DNA from: Planctomycetota bacterium
GTDB lineage: Bacteria; Planctomycetota; GCA-002687715; DRQF01
Length of the DNA stretch: 16,057 nt
Assembly (NCBI GenBank): GCA_015485455.1
Contig: WFTN01000315.1
Span: 1-16,057 of the forward strand
Reading direction: 5' to 3'
Under the pieces are notes generated by a model. That model did not search any database. It was not told the DNA's origin and saw only the letters and a program-made list of their open reading frames with translations. Each line of letters begins with the position of its first letter. Within the stretch, counting starts at the first letter, position 1. The translations under genes and the position numbers were made by a program. This document shows positions 6,853 to 14,873 of the stretch, piece by piece.

Positions 6853-9174
6853 ATGAGCCATAAGGAGATTACCGTCGTGTCTCGAAATCGAATTTATGAG
6901 AGTCAGTTGAGTCGCAACTTGCTCTCGGCTCTCGCGGAGATTGATCGTCCGGGGGAGTTCGCCACCTCTGGCGACTATCCGCTGACGATGCCCGGCCTGG
7001 ATGTTAACTTTCTCGGCCAGATTCCGTTGCCACTCCCTCCGGTTCTAGCACGAAAACTCATCGAGGGGTGTGAGCAAGCACCCTATGGCAAGGGGACAGA
7101 TACGCTCATCGATACGGATGTTCGTCATACATGGGAGTTGGACCCGAAGAAGTTTTACCTGAGAAACCCTGAGTGGGATGAGGTCGTTGAGACGATCGTG
7201 CAGCAAGTACAAAATGATCTCGGCTTGGGGCGTCGGAAGTTGGAGGCTCATCTCTATAAGTTGCTGGTTTATGAAGAGGGTAGTTTTTTTCTACCTCATC
7301 AAGACGGTGAGAAGATTGACGGCATGGTGGCGACGCTTTCCATCGTTTTGCCTGCAGAGCACGAAGGCGGCGAGTTAATCGTGCGGCATGATGGCTGGGA
7401 GCAGGAAATCACTTTCGATGAGGCAGCTTCCGGATACGGTCTCTGTTACGCCGCATTTTACGCCGATTGTGAACACGAAATCTTGCCAATACAAAGTGGT
7501 TATCGCCTTTGCTTGACCTACAACTTGGTGCTCGCCACGGGCGGCCGCAAGAAGAACTTGCTGGCACCTTGTCATTCCGGGGTTGCAGAAGCATTGGAGG
7601 AGGCCTTGGGTGCTTTTGAAACGTCAGAAGATATGAGCAAGATGGTGGTGGTGCTTGAGCACCAGTACACACGACACGGGTTGACCCTGGATGCCCTCAA
7701 AGGGGTGGACCGAGCTCGCGCGGAAGCTCTGTTCTTGGCCGCCGAGCAAACCGGTTTCGCAGCGCACCTTGCCCTGTTAACTCGTTGGGAATTTGGCAGC
7801 GCAGACGGTGGGCCATCAGGACCAAATGGTGGGCACGAGATGTGCGAAGTCATAGACTATAGCCAAACGCTCGACTCTTGGTCTGACCGGGAAGGCAAGA
7901 GAGTTCAGCTGGGCAAGATTGATGCTCTCGATCGGGAGATAATTATCAAACAGACGTTTCGAGAATCCGAAGCCGATCAGGAGGATTTCGAAGGTTTTAC
8001 CGGCAATGCAGGCATGACTCTAGGACGTTGGTATCATCGGGCCGCCATTGTTCTTTGGCCGTCTTCAAATCATCTTTCTATTCTCTGCGAAGCAGGGACA
8101 GAGTTTGCCATCAAGAGCCTCAAGAAGATGGTGGGGAAACTTAGAAGAACTGCAAAGTCAAGGCGCGAAGACGAACGCCGCCGGTGCTTGCTCTTGGCCG
8201 AGGAGATTGTCGAAACTTGGGGGCTCGTTCGTCGAGAGACGATCTCCCATGACGAAGGGGTCCGCGGGATCTTTATTCAACTTTTGTTTGAGTTGGATGA
8301 CCCCAACTTGGTTTGCGAATTCCTTTCGGAAGTGCTCAATGAAGATGCTTCTTTGAAGTTGGGCAAAGACTTCCTGCTTTTCTGTCGGCGTCATGGATGG
8401 AGTCGGTTTGCCTCGTCCTTGAAGACCCTGTTCGAGACCAAGAAGCCTGAACAAATGACAAGGAATGCTGCTGTCTTGAGGTTGATCTGCCGCGCCAAGG
8501 ACAAGGATGAAGAGCGCAAGAAGCTTGCTCGCCAGTTGGCCAACCAGGCGATCGAATCGTTGAAGAAATTTGACAATGAAAAGAATCGCAACAATTGGGT
8601 GATTGGTGGCCATCTTGATCGGGGAAAGATCTTGGCTTCTTTGGTTGCTGCGACCCTTGCCCTTGAGGCTGCGGCTCCTTTGACTAATTTGGTGAAACAC
8701 GCGATTTCAAAACCAAAGAAATACGACTTGATCGAGGTCCACCTTGCCGCAATTTTTTCCATTAAATCGTGCTTTAAGAATGTCGGTGCCAATAGGAAGG
8801 GACTTTCGCTTTGGCTCAATCATGCGCGAGATGAGCTGAGGGTCAGAACCAGGACAGCTCCCCAGGAGCCACAAGACTATCGACGTTCAAGGAAATTCGA
8901 TTGCTCCTGCGCTGATTGCCGTTCCTTGAAGGAATTTCTCGCCGATCCCAGGGCAGCCGAGTTTGTCTTCAAAGCCGGAGCGAATCGGCGCGCGCATTTG
9001 GAAGACAAGATTCAAGTCAACAAACTAGATTGTCGGTGTAAGACTCGGATTCGAAGTAGGCCCTATTCTCTGGTCTGCACGAAGACTACTGCTTCTTTTG
9101 CGCGGCGCTCTAATGTCTATGTTTGCGATCTTGAAAGATTGTCGAAATTAGAGCCCTTGCTGGAAGACGTGTAG
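6853..9174 (+). CDS. 2-oxoglutarate/Fe(II)-dependent oxygenase with C-terminal Cys-rich module, 773 aa
   Basis: Residues ~50-230 form a prolyl-4-hydroxylase-like double-stranded beta helix. The iron triad is H149-x-D151 (FLPHQDGEK) and H208 (CEHEIL), with R218 (SGYRLCLTYN) placed to bind 2-oxoglutarate; conserved features such as VYEEGSFFLPHQD and HEGGEL are intact. The middle (~240-660) is a long helical region with no motif I can name. The end has C684, C686 and C689 (CSCADC), H715 and C727/C729 (CRC), a possible zinc site, then SLVCTKT. From memory, fungal and planctomycete oxygenases of this length share this tail. The likely reaction is oxidative hydroxylation of an unknown substrate, probably protein, in the cytosol. 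The ribosome site is weak. It converges with the ATPase gene, with 46 bp between them. Confidence 0.92.
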   Translation: MSHKEITVVSRNRIYESQLSRNLLSALAEIDRPGEFATSGDYPLTMPGLDVNFLGQIPLPLPPVLARKLIEGCEQAPYGKGTDTLIDTDVRHTWELDPKKFYLRNPEWDEVVETIVQQVQNDLGLGRRKLEAHLYKLLVYEEGSFFLPHQDGEKIDGMVATLSIVLPAEHEGGELIVRHDGWEQEITFDEAASGYGLCYAAFYADCEHEILPIQSGYRLCLTYNLVLATGGRKKNLLAPCHSGVAEALEEALGAFETSEDMSKMVVVLEHQYTRHGLTLDALKGVDRARAEALFLAAEQTGFAAHLALLTRWEFGSADGGPSGPNGGHEMCEVIDYSQTLDSWSDREGKRVQLGKIDALDREIIIKQTFRESEADQEDFEGFTGNAGMTLGRWYHRAAIVLWPSSNHLSILCEAGTEFAIKSLKKMVGKLRRTAKSRREDERRRCLLLAEEIVETWGLVRRETISHDEGVRGIFIQLLFELDDPNLVCEFLSEVLNEDASLKLGKDFLLFCRRHGWSRFASSLKTLFETKKPEQMTRNAAVLRLICRAKDKDEERKKLARQLANQAIESLKKFDNEKNRNNWVIGGHLDRGKILASLVAATLALEAAAPLTNLVKHAISKPKKYDLIEVHLAAIFSIKSCFKNVGANRKGLSLWLNHARDELRVRTRTAPQEPQDYRRSRKFDCSCADCRSLKEFLADPRAAEFVFKAGANRRAHLEDKIQVNKLDCRCKTRIRSRPYSLVCTKTTASFARRSNVYVCDLERLSKLEPLLEDV

Positions 9175-9220
9175 ACGTCATTCTCGAGTCTATGGTCAAG
9201 ATTGCGTCGCCTTTTGGCAT

Positions 9221-10396
9221 TCAAGTCAACGTTGAGAACAGTTCTTGGAGCTTGAACCAAGGGAGGACTTGAGTCTCTCGGTGTTGAATTTCTTTGTCAC
9301 CTCCATAGACGAGCACTTTGGTTGAGCTGCTGATCAAGTCGTCCTTTGTGTCCACGAGATGGGCGAAATGGTCCAAGGGTTTGAGGAAGTCTGTTGCCAT
9401 GGTCTTGCCAGACTTGACCTCGATCATAGTGGCATGATTGCCACTGAGAACCACGAGGTCGACTTCATTTCCTTTGGCGTCCCGCCAATGAAAGAGGTCA
9501 GGATTGAGGCCGCGATTGACTTGAGCTTTGTAGCACTCAGAGATGACCCAGGTTTCGAAGATAGCTCCCCGCAAGGGGTGGATAGCCAATTGTTGTGGAT
9601 TGCGAATCCCCAGCAAGAAACATACAAGGCCAGAGTCAAAGAAGTGCAACTTCGGCGACTTGATCCAGCGCTTGCCGAGGTTGTGGAAGAATGGTCGCAG
9701 ACGAAAGGCAAGGAAGCTGGTCTCGAGTACAGAAAGCCAAGCCTTTGCCGTTTTTTGGTTTATGCCGCAGTCGTTGCTAAGACTTGTGAGGTTGAGAACC
9801 TGGCCTGTCCGTCCGGCACAGAGAGCCATAAAAGTTTGGAACGAAGCCAGGTCTCCTACGTTGAGAACCTCGCGCACATCGCGCTCGATGTACGTTTGAA
9901 CGTAGGATGAAACCCATTCTTGGGGTTCAATGTTGGAGCTATGAATCCTCGGGTAACCACCTCGAAAAACCGTTTGCCAAAGATCATCAAGCTCAGTTAT
10001 TTCTTCAACTGAAAGTGGCAATAAGTGACAGATAGCGGTTCGGCCCGCAAGGGACTGAGAGATTGAATCGAGAAGGTTGAAATTCTGTGACCCTGTCAGG
10101 ATGAATCGACCTGGGCTCGGGTCTTCATCAACCATGCTTTGCAGGTAGGATAGAAGGTCAGGCGCTCTTTGCACTTCGTCAAGGATACAGCCCTGAGACA
10201 AGGACCCCAAGAATCCGCGGGGATCATCCATGGCCCGAGCGCGTACATCTGGCTCTTCAAGGGAAACGTAGGACTTTTCTGGGAACAACTTCTTGCACAA
10301 AGTTGTCTTCCCGGACTGACGAGGCCCAGTCACAGTCACCACAGGAAAATTCTCTGCGAGGCTTAGGACGTGAGATTCGATGGTGCGGGAGATCAT
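9221..10396 (-). CDS. AAA_14/DUF4143-family ATPase, 391 aa
   Basis: I chose ATG 10396 (MISRTIESHV) because family members begin just before the strand leading to Walker A, and because the longer ORF from 10474 would run through the palindrome. Walker A is GPRQSGKTT (residues ~24-32), Walker B CILDEVQ (~70-76), sensor FILTGSQ (~98-104). The DUF4143 half contains FDSGLVCFLLGI, GAIFETWVISE and a PD-(D/E)xK-like signature, NEVDLVV then IEVKSG (E311, D313, E326, K328). The family is widespread, often multi-copy, with no settled function; a helicase-like or restriction-like DNA role is often suggested. No clear Shine-Dalgarno is present. A 39-nt palindrome lies just upstream, and a broken copy of the gene occurs at 15501. 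Confidence 0.93.
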   Translation of the reverse strand: MISRTIESHVLSLAENFPVVTVTGPRQSGKTTLCKKLFPEKSYVSLEEPDVRARAMDDPRGFLGSLSQGCILDEVQRAPDLLSYLQSMVDEDPSPGRFILTGSQNFNLLDSISQSLAGRTAICHLLPLSVEEITELDDLWQTVFRGGYPRIHSSNIEPQEWVSSYVQTYIERDVREVLNVGDLASFQTFMALCAGRTGQVLNLTSLSNDCGINQKTAKAWLSVLETSFLAFRLRPFFHNLGKRWIKSPKLHFFDSGLVCFLLGIRNPQQLAIHPLRGAIFETWVISECYKAQVNRGLNPDLFHWRDAKGNEVDLVVLSGNHATMIEVKSGKTMATDFLKPLDHFAHLVDTKDDLISSSTKVLVYGGDKEIQHRETQVLPWFKLQELFSTLT

Positions 10397-10409
10397 GCCA
10401 ATAAGGTAG

Positions 10410-10448
10410 CAGGTGCAAATCCGGAATTCAATTCCGGATTTGCACCTG
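10410..10448 (-). promoter_or_regulatory. 39-nt palindrome upstream of the DUF4143 ATPase gene
   Basis: Two perfectly complementary 19-nt arms flank a single central C at 10429; the left arm begins CAGGTGCAAATCCGGAATT. The 35-nt core (10412-10446) ends 15 nt before the ATG at 10396. The same core recurs at 15517-15551, also 15 nt before an ATG. In the ATPase direction, TTGAAT in its centre is 17 nt from TACCTT (10408-10403), a possible weak promoter that would give a nearly leaderless mRNA. It could be a dimeric repressor operator, a leader hairpin, or a repeat end. Confidence 0.75.
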
Positions 10449-10596
10449 TTGTCTTGGGGTCCTATTCTGTCCAAGCTTATGGTTGATCAATTCCCCGGCA
10501 ATGCCTTGCGTTACTGCGGAAGAGCCGAGATCGCTATGGCGATCGACCGATGCTTCTCACTTGTTGCTCACGGGTCTCCTTGATTCTTGTCACCTT

Positions 10597-10908
10597 TTAG
10601 ACCCCATCCATAGCGGTCTGTATCTCCGCTTCAGAGAGGGTGCGTTGGCGTCGGGAAAGTTCAACGTCAGCTTCAGTTTCCACAACGGTCACAGTTCGAT
10701 TGATCAAATCAACGCCCCACATACGGATGATCTCACGTTGGCGACCCGCATCTTCAAACTTGGCAACAATGCGCAACCAATAGCATCCTATGACCCCGTC
10801 GACATTGCCCGATGCTTGACGAATAGCCTGGGCAATGATCGGTGTCTCGTCGTCGATTTTGGTCTTGAATTCGCCATGATCTGGCCGCGGCTCATTGGGA
10901 TTTGTCAT
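10597..10908 (-). CDS. Small acidic hypothetical protein, 103 aa
   Basis: I recognise no family. The chosen start is ATG 10908 (MTNPNEPRPDHGEF); a TTG nine codons earlier is possible but less likely. The product reads as a compact soluble domain with a strand pattern (GCYWLRIVAKF, then INRTVTVVETEADVEL) and an acidic C-terminal helix. It has no signal peptide, membrane segment or cysteine pair. It lies downstream of the secreted 668-residue gene on the same strand; if that gene is read through its probable frameshift it would stop at 10919, only 10 nt upstream of this ATG, which would make the two a pair. An overlapping plus-strand ORF (10483-10968) looks like a shadow. Confidence 0.6.
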   Translation of the reverse strand: MTNPNEPRPDHGEFKTKIDDETPIIAQAIRQASGNVDGVIGCYWLRIVAKFEDAGRQREIIRMWGVDLINRTVTVVETEADVELSRRQRTLSEAEIQTAMDGV

Positions 10909-10933
10909 GGCCGGAATCTTAGCACTTCCTGCC

Positions 10934-10961
10934 AAAAAAAGTGCCGCCGTGATGTTTTTTT
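10934..10961 (-). terminator. A7/T7 inverted tract, weak terminator candidate
   Basis: Seven A residues at 10934-10940 and seven T residues at 10955-10961 can pair across a 14-nt GC-rich loop, so transcripts of either strand would carry a terminal U-run. There is no GC stem directly before the U-run, which makes it a poor intrinsic terminator. It lies just after the in-frame stop of the 668-residue gene. Confidence 0.3.
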
Positions 10962-11001
10962 GACTTGAAGGGTGGACCGCCAGGCCTATCTGCGCCGAGC
11001 C

Positions 11002-13008
11002 TCAACTTGCGATGGGTGGCCCAGATTTGGCGTTCAGGGGCGGAATGGCCCCAAACAAAGCTTGACACAGGAAATGGAGCTTCTTCTGCTTTGGAAAAAT
11101 TATCAGGGCCAAAGGTGGCCAATTGGAAATTCGTACGAGAAGCTTGGTCGCAATGAAGGTGTAGTCATCTGCATCGAGATCGACAACGGGCGACTGCACA
11201 TACCAGTCTGATTGTGCTGGGTCTGCTTCGAGTATGTTCGTGCCAGCCACGGGGTTGAAGTTGTGAATCGTCCATCCAGGAAAAACGTTGGCTCCCTCAA
11301 CGGTCTTCCAAGACATGGTAGTTGAATCAATGATCCTGTTAGTCTCAGAGCCCCAGGAATGAGGCCAGAGAACTTGAGCCCGGCTATCGATTGCTGCTTG
11401 GGCGATGATGTTCATCTGTGCCTGAGTGGCGAACGCTCCACCACCGATCTTGTAGGGATTGAATTCGGGTGAACCCCAACCTTCGTCGCGTCGCAGGAGA
11501 TTTTGGTAGAGGTGGGAGCCTCCATTACGGATTCCTAGCACCCCAACGGGCCGATACTGGCTGATGCCAGCGTGTCCGTAGGAAGTTTCGATGTGCATCC
11601 AATCGTCGGCCCAATTCTGATTGTTGTAGCGTGCGCGCGAGGCAGCGTAGGATGAGTGGGCTTTGGTCTGATGGGTGAACATCCGGTTCGCTGGAACTCC
11701 GGCTTCATGGGCCCAGAGCGTGAGATTTTCCAGGTAAGCCTCAATCACCAAGACGTTGTAGTTAATCCACTCGTGCCAGTAATCGGTTCGCGTTTCACTT
11801 TCCCTCTCTGGATAGTACCTGGGCGGATCAACGCGCGCCCAAGTCGCGGGCATAGTCTGGTGGTTGTGACCGAAACCGCCAGACGCTTGATAGTCGGCCT
11901 GGAAGTCGCCCCAGAAAGTGCGCCCATCTCCGTTGCTGTCGACTCCTGGGTGAGTGTCGCCGTAGCGAGATTCCAAATGCTTGGTAAAACCAAGGATGTT
12001 GGCGGGGTGGTAGTCTTCCATAAACGGACGGATGACTTGCGAACCATCGTTTGCGGTCAGGCGGTAGTTGGGACTTTCATGTGAGGGCAAATGAATTTCA
12101 GGGTCGAGCGCAATGCCAGCGAGGCGGCCTCTGTAGCGTGGCAGACTTGCTATCTGCATGAGTTCTGTAAGGGCAGTCTTGAGATTTCGTTCTGCAATCG
12201 ACTGGTACTCTAGAGTGATACCGAGGGTCGCCGCGAGTGCCGGATCTGCGAGAGTAGGTGTCGCAAAAGAGAACCAGCCCCAGCCAGACCCAGCGTCTTC
12301 GAATGTCGCCGGATTGTCATCGTCGGGATCTGAGACATCACTGATATCCCACATACACTGGTCTTTACCCAATGACTCGATGTAGCCATCTAACTCAGTC
12401 GAATCGAGGCCTGTTCCGAGGGGATACCCACCATGAGTAATGCCCCCATGGAGCTGAAAGGAAAGGGGTAGATTCTTATACCTGGCCCATTCCAGGAAGG
12501 CGATGGTCCTTGGGAATCTTGCCAAAGTTGCGTTTGGATCAAGGTCGTCGCCTCCGCCAGGAACCAGGTCAGGCCCGAAACGGACGAGGGCCGGAAGTTG
12601 ATTGAGATCGGTGACATCGGGTGGCAGGAAAGTCACTGCGTTCATGTCCTGGTTCATCCGATAGACCATGTGCTTCGATGGATCAATAAAATTTGGCCCA
12701 GACGTGGATCGAGTGTAGTAGAGCTCGGCTGTGATCCCTACTTTGACGAATTCGCCTCCACCCATGAGGTCCGGCGACGTTGGGTGCTCGAAGTTGGGGT
12801 TTCCGGCTCCGAGGAAGTCCAAGACCATCGGCGGACAGAAGCCCGGTGCACCGTTCGGCGTCATGAACAACGTCTTTTTGTAGATACTGTCTGGAATCCA
12901 AGCCAATGGATAAGGAGTGTTCTGCACACCTTGGGGCTGTGCGTGGGCGAGTGAACAAAGAACGAAGAATAGCGCCAACGATGACGCCAATACATTTGAA
13001 TGCCGCAT
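11002..13008 (-). CDS. Secreted glycosidase-like protein, 668 aa, C-terminus probably frameshifted
   Basis: A clear signal peptide (residues 1-23, core SLALFFVLCSL, AHA cleavage site) and AAAGGAA at 13021-13015, 6 nt before the ATG, fix the start. The mature protein is rich in W, Y, H, D and E. Segments such as LSFQLHGGITHGGYP, AGIALDPEIHLPSHE and YWHEWINYNVLVIEAYLENL suggest a TIM-barrel glycoside hydrolase, with the Glu of DPEIHL a possible catalytic residue. I cannot name a GH family. A Ca-binding-like DSNGDGRTFWGD loop is present. Up to DLDADDYTF the sequence is natural; the last ~45 residues are not, while another frame continues with FGPDNFSKAEEAPFPV to a stop at 10919. The 34-nt repeat sits exactly at this break. 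The intact product probably acts in the periplasm or outside the cell on polysaccharide. Confidence 0.82.
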   Translation of the reverse strand: MRHSNVLASSLALFFVLCSLAHAQPQGVQNTPYPLAWIPDSIYKKTLFMTPNGAPGFCPPMVLDFLGAGNPNFEHPTSPDLMGGGEFVKVGITAELYYTRSTSGPNFIDPSKHMVYRMNQDMNAVTFLPPDVTDLNQLPALVRFGPDLVPGGGDDLDPNATLARFPRTIAFLEWARYKNLPLSFQLHGGITHGGYPLGTGLDSTELDGYIESLGKDQCMWDISDVSDPDDDNPATFEDAGSGWGWFSFATPTLADPALAATLGITLEYQSIAERNLKTALTELMQIASLPRYRGRLAGIALDPEIHLPSHESPNYRLTANDGSQVIRPFMEDYHPANILGFTKHLESRYGDTHPGVDSNGDGRTFWGDFQADYQASGGFGHNHQTMPATWARVDPPRYYPERESETRTDYWHEWINYNVLVIEAYLENLTLWAHEAGVPANRMFTHQTKAHSSYAASRARYNNQNWADDWMHIETSYGHAGISQYRPVGVLGIRNGGSHLYQNLLRRDEGWGSPEFNPYKIGGGAFATQAQMNIIAQAAIDSRAQVLWPHSWGSETNRIIDSTTMSWKTVEGANVFPGWTIHNFNPVAGTNILEADPAQSDWYVQSPVVDLDADDYTFIATKLLVRISNWPPLALIIFPKQKKLHFLCQALFGAIPPLNAKSGPPIAS
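11103..11136 (+). repeat. 34-nt dispersed repeat, copy 2
   Basis: This is the partner of 6089-6122 (31 of 34 identical). On the plus strand it reads RAKGGQLEIRT, like the end of the 560-residue protein, although the resident gene lies on the minus strand. It coincides with the point where the reading frame of the secreted protein seems to break. Confidence 0.7.
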
Positions 13009-13138
13009 GTTTTATTCCTTTCGATTTGAGTTTGAGCAGGAGCGAACGGGGGCGTGCTTGAATGCCGATTAATTTCCCTCACTGTTCAAGGCGTAGAATC
13101 GAAGCTCCCGTTACGCGTTTATTGGGTAATTCTTTGCC

Positions 13139-13741
13139 GATGAGGACCAATCTTCCGGGAACTCTGCAAAGCTTGGGTCACCCGGGCCCAAGCATAGGTG
13201 CCATGAAAAAGACGATTGAGAAGACGTTTTCAGGTTTTGGTATATCGGCGAACCACGATGGTTGGGGAAGGTCTCTAACGGGACGGCCTCGGAGTTGCTG
13301 GTCGCAGCCATCCGTCTGGCGCTTGATGCAGACAGCGCTGAAGCCCCGGTCCAATTGGAGTTCCTCACGGCCATTCTTGAAAGAGTCTCTCGGAGACTGC
13401 CCCTCAATTTCTGCGGATATTGTGTCCTACTTTCTTGGTCCACGAGTGAAAAGGTTGACATCATCGTCTCTTGCGTTGCGCCCATGAAAGAGGTTTGAAA
13501 TAGCTCCGCCCTCGTTCGTCAGGCCCTTCTGGGGAAACCTCGGAATGGTCTTCTTGAATGTCTTTACCAGGCTGTCTCACTTTGGGATGATCGTCAGTGG
13601 ACACGCCTTCAGAGGTGGTCGATGATTGAAGTCCTCAAGAAAGGCTTGACAGGGGCCATGGAGGCTTTAGACTCGAAGGCGTTCATTGATGAGTTTTTTC
13701 AGACCGATGACGATCCCCTGTTACCATTGCTGATGAGATGA
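13139..13741 (+). pseudogene. Decayed gene of unknown family, first member of the anti-sigma-like operon
   Basis: One plus-strand frame gives protein-like sequence interrupted by TGA codons at 13217 and 13496. Readable parts are DEDQSSGNSAKLG before the first stop, then EDVFRFWYIGEPRWLGKVSN continuing into ELLVAAIRLALDADSAEAPV and LEFLTAILERV. After the second stop it gives ALVRQALLGKPRNGLLECLY, LYQAVSLWDDRQWTRLQRW and FIDEFFQTDDDPLLPLLMR, ending at TGA 13739-13741, four bases before the next gene. The piece just before 13496 reads poorly, so small indels may add to the nonsense changes. No start codon is clear. I recognise no family; being upstream of an anti-sigma-like gene, it is not visibly a sigma factor. 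TGA is used as a normal stop by neighbouring genes, so recoding is unlikely. Confidence 0.55.
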
Positions 13742-13745
13742 TGAA

Positions 13746-14405
13746 ATGAAAACGGACGCCCCTGGACCTTTTAGCTGTGAAATTTACCTCAAGTCGTGGC
13801 AGCTGGGCTATCGGTCTGGGGATACGAAATTGCACATTGACAACTGCTTTTTCTGTCAGCCCATCGTTCATGGTGGCACAGAAGAGTTTTCTCTTTCTGC
13901 TGCTGATCAAGCCAAGAAGAATATCGCCGATCGCAAGCGGCTTGGTCGCCGTCGCTTCTTTGCGCGGAGTGCAGTGGCGGCCACTGTACTTGGTATTGCA
14001 ATTTTTGGGGCTGGTCGATTCTTAGACAAAAGCACCGAATCGGCGGCGCCGGGAGGAATTGTCGCCGAGATTGCAGTGGATTTCGGCACCCTCGATGGCC
14101 TCTATGCCAGCTACGGGCGGCCACGCATTGAGTCAATCATTTCGAATGGTAAAACGACCCAAGTTACCCGAACACTCCGGTGGATCCATGCCCGAAAACA
14201 CACGAGCATGTATGATCTTATCTGTGGTGCCGCAGGCAGCAGCGATATAGAAATTCAAGTGTTTACCTATTCTGTTTTGCACATGATGGACCGCCAGGCT
14301 TTGAAGTCCCATCTTGGTCTCCTGCAATCGTCAGTCCGGCAAATCAGGAACCAAGAGATTCGCCATGAATTCGACGCACTCTTGGCTGAGATTGAATCCT
14401 TATGA
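13746..14405 (+). CDS. Zinc-anti-sigma-like single-pass membrane protein, 219 aa
   Basis: The N-terminal 40 residues hold C11 and the motif H30-IDN-C34-FF-C37, the HxxxCxxC signature of zinc-binding anti-sigma (ZAS) domains. A basic stretch RKRLGRRR precedes one membrane helix (about 71-93, FFARSAVAATVLGIAIFGAG), which places the N-terminus in the cytosol. The rest (94-219) would be outside the membrane and is helical, ending DIEIQVFTYSVLHMMDRQALK and later HEFDALLAEIESL, somewhat like HEAT-type helices. No sigma factor gene is visible next to it; an expected partner could lie elsewhere or have been lost. It starts four bases after the decayed gene and overlaps the next gene by ATGA. The ribosome site is weak, which fits coupling. 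Confidence 0.82.
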   Translation: MKTDAPGPFSCEIYLKSWQLGYRSGDTKLHIDNCFFCQPIVHGGTEEFSLSAADQAKKNIADRKRLGRRRFFARSAVAATVLGIAIFGAGRFLDKSTESAAPGGIVAEIAVDFGTLDGLYASYGRPRIESIISNGKTTQVTRTLRWIHARKHTSMYDLICGAAGSSDIEIQVFTYSVLHMMDRQALKSHLGLLQSSVRQIRNQEIRHEFDALLAEIESL

Positions 14406-14659
14406 TTAAGTTGAATGGACCGAGGCTCGTTGAAGCCGGTTCAGCTGTTTGCATCACCGCCACGAATGTCGGCGCTGGTTTCAGTGCCATAGCAGATCCG
14501 GCCAGTGCTGGCGTGCATCTGAAGGTCACGATTGATCTGAAGAAGCACACGGCAACGATCTGCTTCGTTGCCCCTGCAGCCGGCACAGGCGTTATTATTC
14601 ACGTCACCGACTCGGTCGTAGCCAAAGGCTCTAGCCACTCCCTCATTGTTCGCCGATGA
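14402..14659 (+). CDS. Small beta-rich hypothetical protein, 85 aa
   Basis: Its ATG overlaps the upstream TGA (ATGA), so it is very likely translated by coupling with the zinc-anti-sigma-like protein. The sequence alternates hydrophobic and polar residues over about seven short strands (PRLVEAGSAVCITATNVG, VHLKVTIDLKKHTATICFVA, GVIIHVTDS, SHSLIVRR), typical of an Ig-like or carbohydrate-binding beta sandwich. There is no signal peptide or membrane helix and there are two cysteines. I cannot assign a family. Its place in the operon suggests it modulates or partners the membrane protein. Confidence 0.7.
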   Translation: MIKLNGPRLVEAGSAVCITATNVGAGFSAIADPASAGVHLKVTIDLKKHTATICFVAPAAGTGVIIHVTDSVVAKGSSHSLIVRR

Positions 14660-14873
14660 TCCGCGACTGACAAAGTAGACTCGGTCTTGGGTGAATCAAT
14701 CAGATAGTTCACGTCATTCCGGTAAGCTCTCTTGCTTCATCGAGATAGTCGTTGTCACAGTGCGGGAGGCTTGATTCCTTTTGCGCTTTTCTCTCTTTCC
14801 GGCATTTGCACCACAGCGATAGGAACTCGTCGTATTGGCACAGTGGCTACCTTCCCTCTTCTAGTCCGTTGAA

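Noticed and set aside
10397..10474. Longer ATPase start 26 codons upstream
   Set aside because: The extension is translated from the palindrome, and the pseudogene copy has its ATG at the same relative place as the shorter start.
10483..10968. Plus-strand 161-codon ORF opposite the 103-aa gene
   Set aside because: Its protein lacks natural patterning; the minus-strand frame over the same bases reads much better, so this is a shadow.
13111..13485. Minus-strand 124-codon ORF
   Set aside because: It is Ser/Arg-rich with no domain pattern and is antisense to the more protein-like plus frame.
13217..13498. UGA reassigned to Trp or read as Sec across the genome
   Set aside because: Intact neighbouring genes (219-aa, 85-aa, 560-aa) end with TGA, so general reassignment is excluded; local recoding remains only a weak option.
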